A stretch of 64,000 nt of DNA from DASUFE01 sp036274675 (GCA_036274675.1 DASUFE010000122.1:62001-126000), one strand, 5' to 3'; shown: positions 51,831 to 60,898, counted from the stretch's first letter. Numbers and translations are program-made. Notes: a model not told the origin generated them from the letters alone.

Positions 51831-53357
51831 ATGCAGGAATTGAACAGAAAAACCGCCAGGGGCGCCGTCAGCCATCCCGAGAGGGTGCTGCAATACGGTG
51901 AGGGAAACTTCTTGCGCGCCTTCGCCGACTGGGTGATCGATCGGATGAACAAGGAGTCCGGTTTCGCTTCCGGCGTTACCGTCGTGCAACCGATCCCGCA
52001 GGGAATGGCCGAGCTGCTGAACGCCCAGGACGGTTTGTATCATCTGTATCTGCAAGGCATCAAGGACGGCAGAACCGTCAGCGATCTGACGCGGATCGAT
52101 TGCATCAACCGGGCGCTCAACCCCTACACGCAGTACGCGGAATATATCAAGATCGCCGACAATCCCGCGCTGCGATTCATCGTTTCCAATACCACGGAGG
52201 CCGGTATCGTCTACGATGAGAAAGACACCGCCGACATGCGGCCGCAGCAGTCCTTCCCCGGCAAGCTGACCGCATTCCTGTATCGCCGCTTCAGGACTTT
52301 CGGCGGCGCCGCCGGCAAGGGACTCATCATCATCTGCTGCGAGCTGATCGAAAACAACGCCGGCATGCTCAAGCAGTGTGTGCTGAGCCATGCACGGAAG
52401 TGGGGTCTGGGACGCGCGTTCACAGAATGGATCGAACATGCCAACGCCTTCTGCAGCACGCTGGTCGACCGCATCGTGCCGGGATTTCCGCGCAACCGGA
52501 TCGGCGACATCCAGCGCCAACTCGGTTTCCGTGATCAACTGGTCGTCGAAGGCGAGTATTTCCATTTGTGGGTGATCGAGGCGCCCGCCTGGGTGGAGCG
52601 GGAATTTCCGGCGCGTCAGGCGGGACTCAACGTGATCTTCACGGATGATATGACGCCCTATCGCCAGCGCAAGGTCCGGATATTGAACGGCGCGCATACC
52701 GCCTCTTTCGCCGTCTCATTGCTGGCGGGGGTGGAAACGGTCCGGGAATCGGTGGCCCATCCGCAAATCGGTCGTTTTATGAGTGAACTGGTGGCGGAGG
52801 AAATCTGTCCCTTTATCAATCATGCGGGTATCGAAGCCGCGTCCTACGCGGGAGAGGTCTGGGAGCGTTTCCAGAATCCCTTTATCAAGCATTTCTGGAA
52901 AAGCATCGCGCTCAATTCTGTCTCGAAATGGGAAACGCGGGTATTACCTTCTTTGACTGATCATTACCTGCATACCGGAAGGTTGCCGCAAAGGCTGGTT
53001 TTTTCGCTGGCAGCCCTGATCTGCTATTACCGGGGTGAGTATCGGGATCTATCGATACAAGCGGATGATGCCGCTGAAACCGTGAATTTCCTGCGTTCCG
53101 TATGGGCTGGTTTTGCGCTGGATGCCGATTCAACATTAAAATTGGCCCGGAACGTACTGGCGAATGCCGCGTTATGGAAAAGGAATCTGGACGATATTGC
53201 GGGCCTCGCCGAGGCTGTGGCGGGACATGTTTTCAGAATCCAGCGCTCGGGTATCCTCGAAGCCATGGCGGAAGTGATGGCGCCTGAAGTACGTTATGGC
53301 GGGTCCAAAGACCCATTAAACGTATTTATTGCAGCTGGAGTAAGTGAAAATGGCTAA
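51831..53357 (+). CDS. uxaB: Tagaturonate reductase
   Basis: 508 residues, mannitol-dehydrogenase family. Opening PERVLQYGEGNFLRAF, then FIVSNTTEAGI, ANAFCSTLVDRIVPGFPR and KVRILNGAHTA follow E. coli UxaB more closely than UxuB. It reduces tagaturonate to altronate with NADH, the step between UxaC and UxaA. It overlaps the GntR gene at its 3' end by 8 nt. Confidence 0.9.
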   Translation: MQELNRKTARGAVSHPERVLQYGEGNFLRAFADWVIDRMNKESGFASGVTVVQPIPQGMAELLNAQDGLYHLYLQGIKDGRTVSDLTRIDCINRALNPYTQYAEYIKIADNPALRFIVSNTTEAGIVYDEKDTADMRPQQSFPGKLTAFLYRRFRTFGGAAGKGLIIICCELIENNAGMLKQCVLSHARKWGLGRAFTEWIEHANAFCSTLVDRIVPGFPRNRIGDIQRQLGFRDQLVVEGEYFHLWVIEAPAWVEREFPARQAGLNVIFTDDMTPYRQRKVRILNGAHTASFAVSLLAGVETVRESVAHPQIGRFMSELVAEEICPFINHAGIEAASYAGEVWERFQNPFIKHFWKSIALNSVSKWETRVLPSLTDHYLHTGRLPQRLVFSLAALICYYRGEYRDLSIQADDAAETVNFLRSVWAGFALDADSTLKLARNVLANAALWKRNLDDIAGLAEAVAGHVFRIQRSGILEAMAEVMAPEVRYGGSKDPLNVFIAAGVSENG

Positions 53358-54114
53358 ACGGTATCGCGTTAAACGCCTGTATCAACAGGTGGCTGAAAAG
53401 CTGATGGCGCTCATCGATGCCCAGAAATACCGTACCGGCAGCCGGTTGCCGGCCGAACGCAAGCTTGCCGAACGCTTCAAGGTCAGCCGTCCGACGATCC
53501 GGGAGGCCATTATCGCGCTGGAACTGGCCGGCTACGTCGAAGTCAAGACCGGCTCCGGCGTATACGTGATCGAACATTCGAAAGACTCCGGCGGCGTGGC
53601 ATCGGAGCTGGACGTGGGACCCTTCGAACTGACCGAGGCGCGCATCCTGTTTGAAGGTGAAACGGCGGCGCTGGCGGCGACGCTGATCACGGACGAGGAA
53701 ATCGCGCAACTGGAAGCGGCACTGGTCGAAATGCAGGATGCCAACGTGCTGAAGCCGACCAGCGAGGCGCAGGACCGCAAATTCCATATGCTGATCGCGC
53801 AGGCCACCCGTAACAGCGCCATCGTTTCAATCATTGACGAGCTCTGGGAACTGAAGATCAATTCCCCGCTGAACAACCGCGTGTTCGAGAAAGTGCGTGA
53901 GCTGGGTTATCGGCCGCGTATCGAGGAGCACCAGGCCATCATCGACGCGTTGCGGGCGCGCGATTCGCAGGCGGCCCGTACAGCCATGCGCGAGCATCTG
54001 GGCCGGGTGATCAACGAGTTGCTGGACGCTACCGAAATCAAGGCTGTCGAGGAAGCGCGCCAGCGCGCGACCCAGGACCGGGAGCGTTTCAACATGGCGC
54101 AGAATCTGGATTGA
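53350..54114 (+). CDS. GntR/FadR-type regulator of uronate genes
   Basis: 254 residues. The winged helix (about 8-75; RLPAERKLAERFKVSRPTIR) is followed by an all-helical FCD effector domain (about 95-230) with DRKFHMLIAQATRN and EEHQAI. The arrangement matches the ExuR/UxuR group that senses hexuronates. The ATG at 53350 has GGAG 9 nt upstream; GTG 53344 is too close. Translation is coupled to uxaB. It probably binds TTGGTCAGGCCAA-like sites (inference). Confidence 0.88.
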   Translation: MAKRYRVKRLYQQVAEKLMALIDAQKYRTGSRLPAERKLAERFKVSRPTIREAIIALELAGYVEVKTGSGVYVIEHSKDSGGVASELDVGPFELTEARILFEGETAALAATLITDEEIAQLEAALVEMQDANVLKPTSEAQDRKFHMLIAQATRNSAIVSIIDELWELKINSPLNNRVFEKVRELGYRPRIEEHQAIIDALRARDSQAARTAMREHLGRVINELLDATEIKAVEEARQRATQDRERFNMAQNLD

Positions 54115-54428
54115 TCTACTCCGTCGCGCTCTGAATAAACGCCGGTGCCGCCCTTCCGGCGCAATCGGGGAAACAATTTTCTGGAATGCATTTGCACTGG
54201 GATGACACCGTTGTCATTTGTAATGCAAAGAGTGAAGCACTCTGTTTGGTGTAAGTGCAACTCGGGACGGTTTTGGGGACTGGGATTCTGAGTCGTGACT
54301 GATAAGCCATCTTTTCCGGCATGAACTGGGTGCCTCTGAGTTGTAAGACAGAGGTACCAATAGTCACATTTCCAGACACGCAGTCTCCGGGACTCGATTA
54401 TTAATAGTTACAGACACATGGGGGAACG
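54115..54428. other. Promoter space before the ExuT-like gene
   Basis: About 310 nt with a LacI-type site at 54203-54216 and short direct and inverted words around it (AATGCATTTGCAC, TAATGCAAA). A possible GCCGG/CCGGC stem near 54146 may end the GntR transcript. No gene is supported. Confidence 0.55.
54203..54216. promoter_or_regulatory. Candidate LacI-type operator before the ExuT-like gene
   Basis: TGACACCGTTGTCA, one base from the palindrome before the receptor gene. Third member of the set. Confidence 0.55.
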
Positions 54429-55715
54429 ATGACTTCGCAAAAAATGACCAATTACCGCTGGACGGTGTGTGCGTTGCTGTTTTTCGCGACCACTATCAAT
54501 TACGTCGACCGGCAGATACTCTCCCTCATCAAACCGATACTGGATATCGAGCTCGGATGGAGTAATGAAGAGTTCGGGCTCGTCAATTCCGCGTTCCAGG
54601 GCGCTTATGGAATCGGCCTGATCGGATTCGGCTGGTTCATTGACCGCTTTGGTACGAAGATCGGTTACGCCGCCTCGATCGCCGCCTGGAGCCTGGCTGC
54701 CACGGCGCACGCCCTGGTGGGTTCCGTGACGGGTTTTGTGTGCGCGCGCATCGCGCTCGGGTTCGGCGAAGGCGGCAATTTTCCGTCCGCTATCAAGGCC
54801 ACCGCGCTGTGGTTTCCGAAAAAAGAGCGCGCCTTCGCGACCAGTATTTTCAACGCCGGCACCAACGTCGGCGCCATTGTGGCGCCGGCCGTGGTTCCCT
54901 TTATTGCCTACAAATGGGGCTGGCAGGCAGCGTTCGTAGCGGCGGGCATCGCGGGCTTTATCTGGCTGTTTTTCTGGATCCCGTTCTATAACGTCCCGGA
55001 GAAAATCAAATATACAGGGGACGCCGAGCGTGCGCACATCAATAGCGATGTCGAGGATCGGAACGGCGGCGAGAGGTCGCGGATTTCCTGGCTGAGCCTG
55101 CTTGAGTACCGCCAGACATGGTCCTTTATCGTGGCGAAGTTCATGACCGACCCGGTGTGGTGGTTTTTCCTGATATGGTTGCCGGACTATTTCAACAAAA
55201 CCCGCGGCCTCAACATCAAGCAGAGCTGGGTTCACCTCGTGACTATTTACTCCATTATCACGGTGCTGAGTATCATCGGCGGCTGGATCACCGGCCATTT
55301 GAACCAGCGTGGCTGGACGATCACCCGGGCGCGCAAGACCGGCATGTTCTGCTTCGCTGTACTGGTGCTGCCCATCTTCGCGGTCACCCAGGTCGGCGAC
55401 TGGACCGCGGTGTTGCTGATCGCGCTGGCCGGAGCCGCCCATCAGGCATGGTCAGCGAATCTCTTCACTACCGTCTCGGATATGTTTCCCAGGCACGCAG
55501 TTGCGTCGGTGGTGGGGATCGGCGGGCTCGCTGGCGCAACCGGCGGTATGTTCTTTCCGGTCTACTGCGGGCGCATGCTCGACAGATTCACCGCCGCCGG
55601 CAATGTCACCGCGGGCTATGCGGTGCTGTTTTCGATTTGCGCCTTCGCCTATCTGATTACTTTTGCGATACATCACCTGCTGGCTCCCAGGTTTGAACAG
55701 GTAAAACTCAAGTAA
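54429..55715 (+). CDS. exuT: MFS hexuronate transporter, ExuT-like
   Basis: 428 residues with twelve hydrophobic helices and anion:cation-symporter-family motifs. The opening is TINYVDRQILSLIKPIL, the loop WFIDRFGTKIG follows helix 2, and FGEGGNFPSAIKA is in helix 4. ExuT relatives import galacturonate and glucuronate with protons. GGGGGAAC precedes the ATG. Last gene of the island. Confidence 0.88.
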   Translation: MTSQKMTNYRWTVCALLFFATTINYVDRQILSLIKPILDIELGWSNEEFGLVNSAFQGAYGIGLIGFGWFIDRFGTKIGYAASIAAWSLAATAHALVGSVTGFVCARIALGFGEGGNFPSAIKATALWFPKKERAFATSIFNAGTNVGAIVAPAVVPFIAYKWGWQAAFVAAGIAGFIWLFFWIPFYNVPEKIKYTGDAERAHINSDVEDRNGGERSRISWLSLLEYRQTWSFIVAKFMTDPVWWFFLIWLPDYFNKTRGLNIKQSWVHLVTIYSIITVLSIIGGWITGHLNQRGWTITRARKTGMFCFAVLVLPIFAVTQVGDWTAVLLIALAGAAHQAWSANLFTTVSDMFPRHAVASVVGIGGLAGATGGMFFPVYCGRMLDRFTAAGNVTAGYAVLFSICAFAYLITFAIHHLLAPRFEQVKLK

Positions 55716-55726
55716 AAGAAAGCAGG

Positions 55727-55815
55727 AGTACACAGAGAACACGGAGATTTAAAAATTGATATTCTCTGTGTGCTCTGTGTGCTCTGTGTGCTCTGTGTGC
55801 TCTGTGGTCTCGGTG
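55727..55815. repeat. CACAGAG-type repeat, copy 6, with tandem 9-nt units
   Basis: Left arm GAGTACACAGAGAACACGGAG. The right arm is expanded: CTCTGTGTG occurs four times in direct tandem (55764-55799) plus a partial fifth. It separates the island from the pyrimidine block. Confidence 0.88.
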
Positions 55816-55830
55816 GTTTTGAATTCTCTT

Positions 55831-56517
55831 CTATATCGGGATTTCAGCGGTTCGTAATGGAATCCGCAGCGATTCGCACCAGTTTCCAAGATTACGTAAG
55901 AAAGAGTCTGCGCCGAATCCGAGCATCTGCACCTGCGGCCACAGGTTTGCGTCCAGACCTTCCCACCAGCATTCCAGCAGGCCCCGGATATCGCCCTGGT
56001 AAAAACCGTTCAGTCCGGCCGGGGTCGCCAGGCGCGAGGGAATATTCCAGGAATCGAGCAGGGGAACGGCGGCGATCGCTCCGGGCGGAGCGGCCGGCAT
56101 TAGTATTTGAGAAGGCGCCGGCCTGAAAGGAACGGCTGCGTCGAATTGCGCGAAGGCGGCGAGACGATAGCGCGAGTCGGTACGCAGACGTTCCGCGGCG
56201 AATATGGAACAGGCGAGGGCATTGTCGGAGGATACCAGCGCGATCAGGGGATGCTCACTATCCGGTTGCAATACCTTGCCTGCCATGCGGCTGCCATGCA
56301 ACGCCGTCCCGGGCGGCAGCGACACCCGCGCCAGGGCCTGGACCAGGTCGGGAGCCCGCGACTTCATGATGGGCCAGTGCGCCACCGCCCGCTCGAAGGC
56401 GATACTGAAATACTGCCCCGGTCCGGGCGCGAGTTCGGCGACGGAACGCAGCGTCAGTTGCCGATAACCGCCGGGCAGGGGATTGTCTTCGACTACGGTG
56501 AGTGTGTGCGCCGTCAA
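55831..56517 (-). CDS. Ferredoxin-reductase-like protein next to pyrC'
   Basis: 228 residues. The first part has GPGQYFSIAFE, like the flavin-binding beta-barrel of FNR/PyrK-type proteins, but the RxYS motif and a clear NAD loop are not evident. No cysteines arranged for an iron-sulfur cluster. It lies 10 nt after pyrC' on the same strand, so a link to pyrimidine synthesis is possible but unproved. Cytoplasmic by prediction. Confidence 0.55.
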   Translation of the reverse strand: MTAHTLTVVEDNPLPGGYRQLTLRSVAELAPGPGQYFSIAFERAVAHWPIMKSRAPDLVQALARVSLPPGTALHGSRMAGKVLQPDSEHPLIALVSSDNALACSIFAAERLRTDSRYRLAAFAQFDAAVPFRPAPSQILMPAAPPGAIAAVPLLDSWNIPSRLATPAGLNGFYQGDIRGLLECWWEGLDANLWPQVQMLGFGADSFLRNLGNWCESLRIPLRTAEIPI

Positions 56518-56527
56518 GGCGGCCAGC

Positions 56528-57823
56528 TCAGTCCGCGTTGCAGTGCAGCAGTTTGCCCGCGATGACTGTGTAGACCGCGCGCGCGTTCAGCCGCATGCCG
56601 GTAAAGGGAGTGTTCTTGCCGCCGCTGCGCAGCGTCTGTGCTTCCACTGTCCATGCCTGATCGGTGCTTAAAATACAGAGATCGGCCCGCAGGCCCTGCG
56701 CAATTCTTCCGCTTTGCAATTTGAGAATGCGTCCCGGGGCGTCGGTCAGGGCGCCTATCAGGCGTTGTTGGGGTATCTGTTCGCGCTGCGCCAGTTCCCA
56801 GGCGAGACCCAGCAAGGTGTCGAGCCCCGAGATACCGGCTTCGGTGGTGGGAAAGGGATTCTGCTTGGCGTCGAGATTATGCGGCTGATGATCGGAGCAG
56901 ATCGCATCGATGGCGCCGCTCTTCACGGCGGCCACCAGAGCCTTGCGGTCGCGTTCGGCGCGCAGCGGCGGTATTACATGCGCCTGGCTGTCGAAGCCGT
57001 CGATCGCGGTGTCGTTCAGCAGCAACTGATGGAGTGCTACATCGGCTGAGACCGGCAGCTGGCGTTCCTTGGCCGATGCGATCAGGGCGGCGCCCGCGGC
57101 GGAGGAGATGCGTCCGAAGTGCACTCGCGCGCCCGTCTCCTCGATCAGCGCCAGTATCTGCGCGATCGCCACCGTTTCGGCGGACACCGGAATCCCGGGC
57201 AGGCCGAGGCGCGTTGCCACCGCGCCCGCGTGCGCGACGCCGTTGGCCGAGAGCGCCGGGTCCAGCGGCACCACATGCAAGGTCAACTCATGGGTGGCGG
57301 CGTATTCGAGCGCGCGGTACCACACGCGGTTGTTGGTGACGGGACGCAGCGCATTGCTGACCCCGCAACAACCCGCCGCCTTGAGTGTCGCCATCTCGCT
57401 GAGTTGGGCGCCTTCGAGCCGGGTTGTCAGTGCGCCCAGTACCGCTACAGCCGCGGCGTCGTCCGCCTGCGCGCGCTTCTGGATCAGGTCCACTACGGCG
57501 GGTTCGTCGATCACCGGATTGGTATCAGGCGGGATGCAGAGCGTGGTGATGCCCGAGAGCGCGGCGGCGCGTGTCTCGCCGCGGATCGTGGCCTTGTATT
57601 CGTATCCCGGTTCGCGCAGACGCGCGCACAAATCGATCAGACCCGGGCACACAATCATGCCTTTTGCATCGATCGTCTCATCCGCGCGGAAACCCCTGGG
57701 GGACGCACCGACCGCCGCAATACAGCCGTTCTCAATATAGATATCGGCCGTGCGATCAGTTTCCGCGTCGAGCAGGCGTCCGTGCAGTATGGCGAGCGTT
57801 TTCCCGTTCATGGTCCCACTCAT
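56528..57823 (-). CDS. pyrC': Inactive dihydroorotase homologue PyrC'
   Basis: 431-residue amidohydrolase related to dihydroorotase. The metal-binding HxH before LREPG is lost (DLCARLREPG), so it should have no catalysis. Such pseudo-dihydroorotases form a complex with aspartate transcarbamoylase and keep it stable in Pseudomonas and relatives. It overlaps the pyrB stop by 4 nt. A separate active PyrC is expected elsewhere. Confidence 0.88.
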   Translation of the reverse strand: MSGTMNGKTLAILHGRLLDAETDRTADIYIENGCIAAVGASPRGFRADETIDAKGMIVCPGLIDLCARLREPGYEYKATIRGETRAAALSGITTLCIPPDTNPVIDEPAVVDLIQKRAQADDAAAVAVLGALTTRLEGAQLSEMATLKAAGCCGVSNALRPVTNNRVWYRALEYAATHELTLHVVPLDPALSANGVAHAGAVATRLGLPGIPVSAETVAIAQILALIEETGARVHFGRISSAAGAALIASAKERQLPVSADVALHQLLLNDTAIDGFDSQAHVIPPLRAERDRKALVAAVKSGAIDAICSDHQPHNLDAKQNPFPTTEAGISGLDTLLGLAWELAQREQIPQQRLIGALTDAPGRILKLQSGRIAQGLRADLCILSTDQAWTVEAQTLRSGGKNTPFTGMRLNARAVYTVIAGKLLHCNAD

Positions 57824-58818
57824 GATCGGGCCTGCCGGTTTTTCATGACCGTGGACAGCACGGCCATGCGCACCGCGATCCCGATAGTGACCTGCTCCAG
57901 GATGACGGATTGCGGCCCGTCGGCGACCTGCGATTCGATTTCAACACCGCGGTTGGCGGGTCCGGGATGCATGACGATGGCGTCCTTGCGCGCCAGCTGC
58001 AGGCGCGACTGCGTCAGGCCGTACAGGCGAAAGTATTCGCGTTCGCTTGGCAGGAAGGCGCCCTGCATGCGTTCCTTCTGCAGGCGCAGCATGATAATGA
58101 CGTCCGCGCCCCGTATCCCCTGGTCCATGGCGTAAAAAGGTTTGACGCCGAGGGTTTCCACATCCGGCGGCATCAGGCTGCGCGGGGCGACCACGCGGAT
58201 CTCGCCGGTACGCAGACTGTTGAGGGCATGGATATCGGAGCGCGCGACCCGCGAATGCAGAATATCGCCCACGATCGCGACCGTCAGCTTGCCGAAATCC
58301 TCTTTGTGCTTGCGTATTGTGAACATGTCGAGCAAGGCCTGCGTGGGGTGTGCGTGCTGGCCGTCCCCGGCATTGACGACGCTGACGTGGGGCGCGGCGT
58401 GTTGCGCGAGGAAGTGCGCCGCGCCGCTGTCGCCGTGACGCACGATAAACATATCGCACTGCATCGCCTCGAGATTCTTGATCATGTCCAGCAGCGATTC
58501 GCCTTTTGTAGTCGAGGAGGTGCCGACGTTGATATTGAGCACGTCCGCCGACAGGCGTTTGGCGGCGAGTTCGAAGGTGGTGCGGGTGCGGGTGCTGGCT
58601 TCGAAGAACAGGTTTGCGACGGTTTTGCCCTTCAGGTCCCCAACTTTCTTTACGGCCTGGTCGTTGATATCGATGAAGGATGCGGTGGCGTCGAGGATTT
58701 CGTTGATCTGGGAATGGCTTAACCCCTCCATATCGAGCAAGTGTTGCAGCTTGCCTTGCGCATTCAGCTGGGGATTAGGCGCTTTGGCTCTTAATCCTCC
58801 GTACCCGGGGGTTGTCAT
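57820..58818 (-). CDS. pyrB: Aspartate carbamoyltransferase catalytic chain
   Basis: 332 residues. Carbamoyl-phosphate site STRTRTTFELA, HPTQALLDMFTI and the aspartate-side HPGPANRGVE. It catalyses the first committed step of pyrimidine synthesis, and with PyrC' forms the large Pseudomonas-type enzyme. The pyrR gene that often sits between ruvX and pyrB is missing. Confidence 0.95.
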   Translation of the reverse strand: MTTPGYGGLRAKAPNPQLNAQGKLQHLLDMEGLSHSQINEILDATASFIDINDQAVKKVGDLKGKTVANLFFEASTRTRTTFELAAKRLSADVLNINVGTSSTTKGESLLDMIKNLEAMQCDMFIVRHGDSGAAHFLAQHAAPHVSVVNAGDGQHAHPTQALLDMFTIRKHKEDFGKLTVAIVGDILHSRVARSDIHALNSLRTGEIRVVAPRSLMPPDVETLGVKPFYAMDQGIRGADVIIMLRLQKERMQGAFLPSEREYFRLYGLTQSRLQLARKDAIVMHPGPANRGVEIESQVADGPQSVILEQVTIGIAVRMAVLSTVMKNRQARS

Positions 58819-58872
58819 GGGCCGCCATTATAGCGGGGCTTTACTCCGGATTCACCAGGAATGTGAATAAAA

Positions 58873-58985
58873 ACCAACCGCCGAGAACACTGAGTGCACA
58901 GAGATTAAGGATCAGGATGAAGATTACCTAACCTAAAAAAGGTTGAATCAGAAAACCTCTGTGCACTCAGTGTTCTCGGTGATTG
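58873..58985. repeat. CACAGAG-type repeat, copy 7, perfect 23-bp stem
   Basis: 58881-58903 pairs perfectly with 58957-58979 (stem begins CCGAGAACACTGAG). It is the best-preserved hairpin of the family in the window, between ruvX and pyrB. Confidence 0.92.
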
Positions 58986-58995
58986 GTCACAAGTT

Positions 58996-59451
58996 TTATG
59001 GTTGATTGGACGGATAAGTCTTGTTGGTCTCAAACCAGCTTTCGAGGATCAACGCCGCGGCGACCGCGTCGATGTTGCCCTTGGCTATCCGGCGGTTGCG
59101 CATGCCGTTGCGGCGTTGCGCCCGCAGTTGCGATTGCGCCTCGGCGGAGCTCAAATATTCATCCTGCAACTCTACGGGAATATCGAAGTGTTGCCGCAGT
59201 GATGTGGCGAAGCCCCTCGCCTCCCCGCTGAATGCGCTGTCACGGCCGTCGGCATGCAGGGGCAGCCCGACCAGCAGCAGCTGCGGTTTCCAGTCAGCGA
59301 TGAGCTGGCGAATCCGGTTCCAGGGGGGCTCGCCTCCCTGATATTGCACGGTCGTGAGTGCTCGCGCGGTAGCGGTCACCGATTGGCCGATTGCGACTCC
59401 GATGCGGCGCTGGCCGTAATCGAAAGCCAGGATTGTAGTTGGCGCCGTCAT
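58996..59451 (-). CDS. ruvX: Holliday junction resolvase-like protein RuvX/YqgF
   Basis: 151 residues, RNase H-like fold: AFDYGQRRIGVAIG, LLLVGLPLHADG, DEYLSS and a final Asp (NIDAVAA). Involved in 16S rRNA 5'-end processing. The start at 59451 sits 5 nt past the yqgE stop; a longer frame from 59646 lies inside yqgE and is rejected. Confidence 0.93.
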   Translation of the reverse strand: MTAPTTILAFDYGQRRIGVAIGQSVTATARALTTVQYQGGEPPWNRIRQLIADWKPQLLLVGLPLHADGRDSAFSGEARGFATSLRQHFDIPVELQDEYLSSAEAQSQLRAQRRNGMRNRRIAKGNIDAVAAALILESWFETNKTYPSNQP

Positions 59452-59455
59452 CGCT

Positions 59456-60016
59456 TCAGGCGTGGCCCGCGTCGCCTGATAACTGTGTGATATCAATGCC
59501 GAGCGCATTGGCTGCGGCCTGCCATAACTGTTGGGGCGGGGTTTTGAACAGCATATCGGCGTCCGCCGGCAGCGTGAGCCATGCGTTATTGAGCAGTTCG
59601 TTTTCAAGTTGGCCGCCTGCCCATCCGGCGTAGCCCAGCGCGACAATGCTGTCGGCCGGACCGGTGCCGATCGCGATGGCGTCCAGCACGTCGCGCGACG
59701 TGGTGAGGCCGATCTGTTCGGTGACGGCCAGGGTATTGCTCCAGTTGCCGCGCGGGCGATGCAGGATGAACCCGCTGTAGGTATCCACGGGTCCGCCGTA
59801 CATGATGGCCGTGTTCGGAAGTTGCGGTCGCGGTTCGATATCCAGTTGTTGCAGCAGTTCCTGCAGCCCCATGTCCGTGGCGCGGTTCAATATCAGGCCG
59901 ACTGCCCCCTGGTCGTCATGCTGGCAGATATAAGTCACCGAACGGTGGAAATTCGGGTCCGCGAGATTCGGCATCGCGATCAGGAAGTGATTGGTTAGAT
60001 TTATGGAGTCTTGCAT
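59456..60016 (-). CDS. yqgE: YqgE/AlgH family protein
   Basis: 186 residues, UPF0301 family: LTNHFLIAMPNL at the start, GLILNRAT, YGGPVD and GYAGWAGGQLENEL. Function unclear. Coupled with ruvX and tonB in the order usual for Gammaproteobacteria. Confidence 0.93.
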   Translation of the reverse strand: MQDSINLTNHFLIAMPNLADPNFHRSVTYICQHDDQGAVGLILNRATDMGLQELLQQLDIEPRPQLPNTAIMYGGPVDTYSGFILHRPRGNWSNTLAVTEQIGLTTSRDVLDAIAIGTGPADSIVALGYAGWAGGQLENELLNNAWLTLPADADMLFKTPPQQLWQAAANALGIDITQLSGDAGHA

Positions 60017-60025
60017 GTCTTGAGG

Positions 60026-60898
60026 CTATTCCGTATTCAGGTTGCCATTGGTGAAACGCCATGTGCGCACAATCTCGAGGTGGTCGGCGGCTTTGCGCAG
60101 ATCAGCCGGGAAAGGCGCGAACGGCGATGATAATTCGACGATATGCATCGCGGCGTCATCGAGCGCATTATTGCCCGAAGATTCGACCACATTGACTTCG
60201 ACAACACTGCCGTCCCATTTGATTTCGACCTCGAGCATCAGCATGCCCTCTTTCTTGTTACGCAGGGCCTGCAGGGGATAGTTCAGATTACCGATGCGTT
60301 CGACTTTTTCCACCCATTGATACATGTATTGTGCCGGCAGGTATTCATGGGTGCTGGCGGTAAGCACCAGCTTCTTCGGACGCTTGGCGTAGGTTTCCTG
60401 GGACTGTTTCAGTTCGGCGGTCAGGCGCGCGATTTCCAGGTCGTAGTCGGCGGGCTCGGCCTGCTGCCGCAGGGCCTCGTTCGGATCCTGGCGGTCCACC
60501 TCTTCCATTTTATAGTCCGAGTGCAGTTGGGTGAGTACGGGCTGTTGCTGCCGACGGTTGAGTTCCGCGGCGCCGCTCAGCATCGGCTGCGGGGCTATGC
60601 CTTCGTTGGGACTCAATTCGGAGGAAGTAAAGGGACTGCCGGGGCGTTCGCGAAGCTCGCTTTCACCGCCGCCGTTCTGGGCGGCCTGTGCAAGGTAATC
60701 GGCGGCTTCGGGTGCTTCCTCCGAGTGGTTCTGCACCAGGATAATCTCCAGCGCCGCCGGCGGCTTGAGTTTAGCCAGGTCGAGCGGACTGAATGAAACG
60801 CCAAGGATCAGGATGGCGTGCACGGCGGCCGCGAGAAAAATCGTCAGACTCAGGCGGTCTGTCGCGGTTATAACGGGTGCTGCCGTGGCCGTAATCAT
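60026..60898 (-). CDS. tonB: Energy transducer TonB
   Basis: 290 residues. One N-terminal anchor (about 16-37), a long periplasmic linker with charged helices rather than the usual Pro-rich stretch, then the TonB C-terminal domain (YPLQALRNKKEGMLMLEVEI, VVESSGNNALDDAA). Its genomic place beside gshB and yqgE matches the Pseudomonas tonB3-type gene. It may serve twitching or general uptake rather than the receptor of the island. Confidence 0.88.
   Translation of the reverse strand: MITATAAPVITATDRLSLTIFLAAAVHAILILGVSFSPLDLAKLKPPAALEIILVQNHSEEAPEAADYLAQAAQNGGGESELRERPGSPFTSSELSPNEGIAPQPMLSGAAELNRRQQQPVLTQLHSDYKMEEVDRQDPNEALRQQAEPADYDLEIARLTAELKQSQETYAKRPKKLVLTASTHEYLPAQYMYQWVEKVERIGNLNYPLQALRNKKEGMLMLEVEIKWDGSVVEVNVVESSGNNALDDAAMHIVELSSPFAPFPADLRKAADHLEIVRTWRFTNGNLNTE

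Noticed and set aside
51831..53357. Fructuronate reductase (UxuB) instead of UxaB
   Set aside because: Sequence blocks follow UxaB, and the neighbour UxaA is altronate dehydratase; no mannonate dehydratase is present.
49222..55815. CACAGAG repeats as a CRISPR array
   Set aside because: Copies are kilobases apart, palindromic, with no regular spacers and no cas genes.
56528..57823. Active dihydroorotase
   Set aside because: Metal-binding His-x-His is replaced by Cys and Arg.
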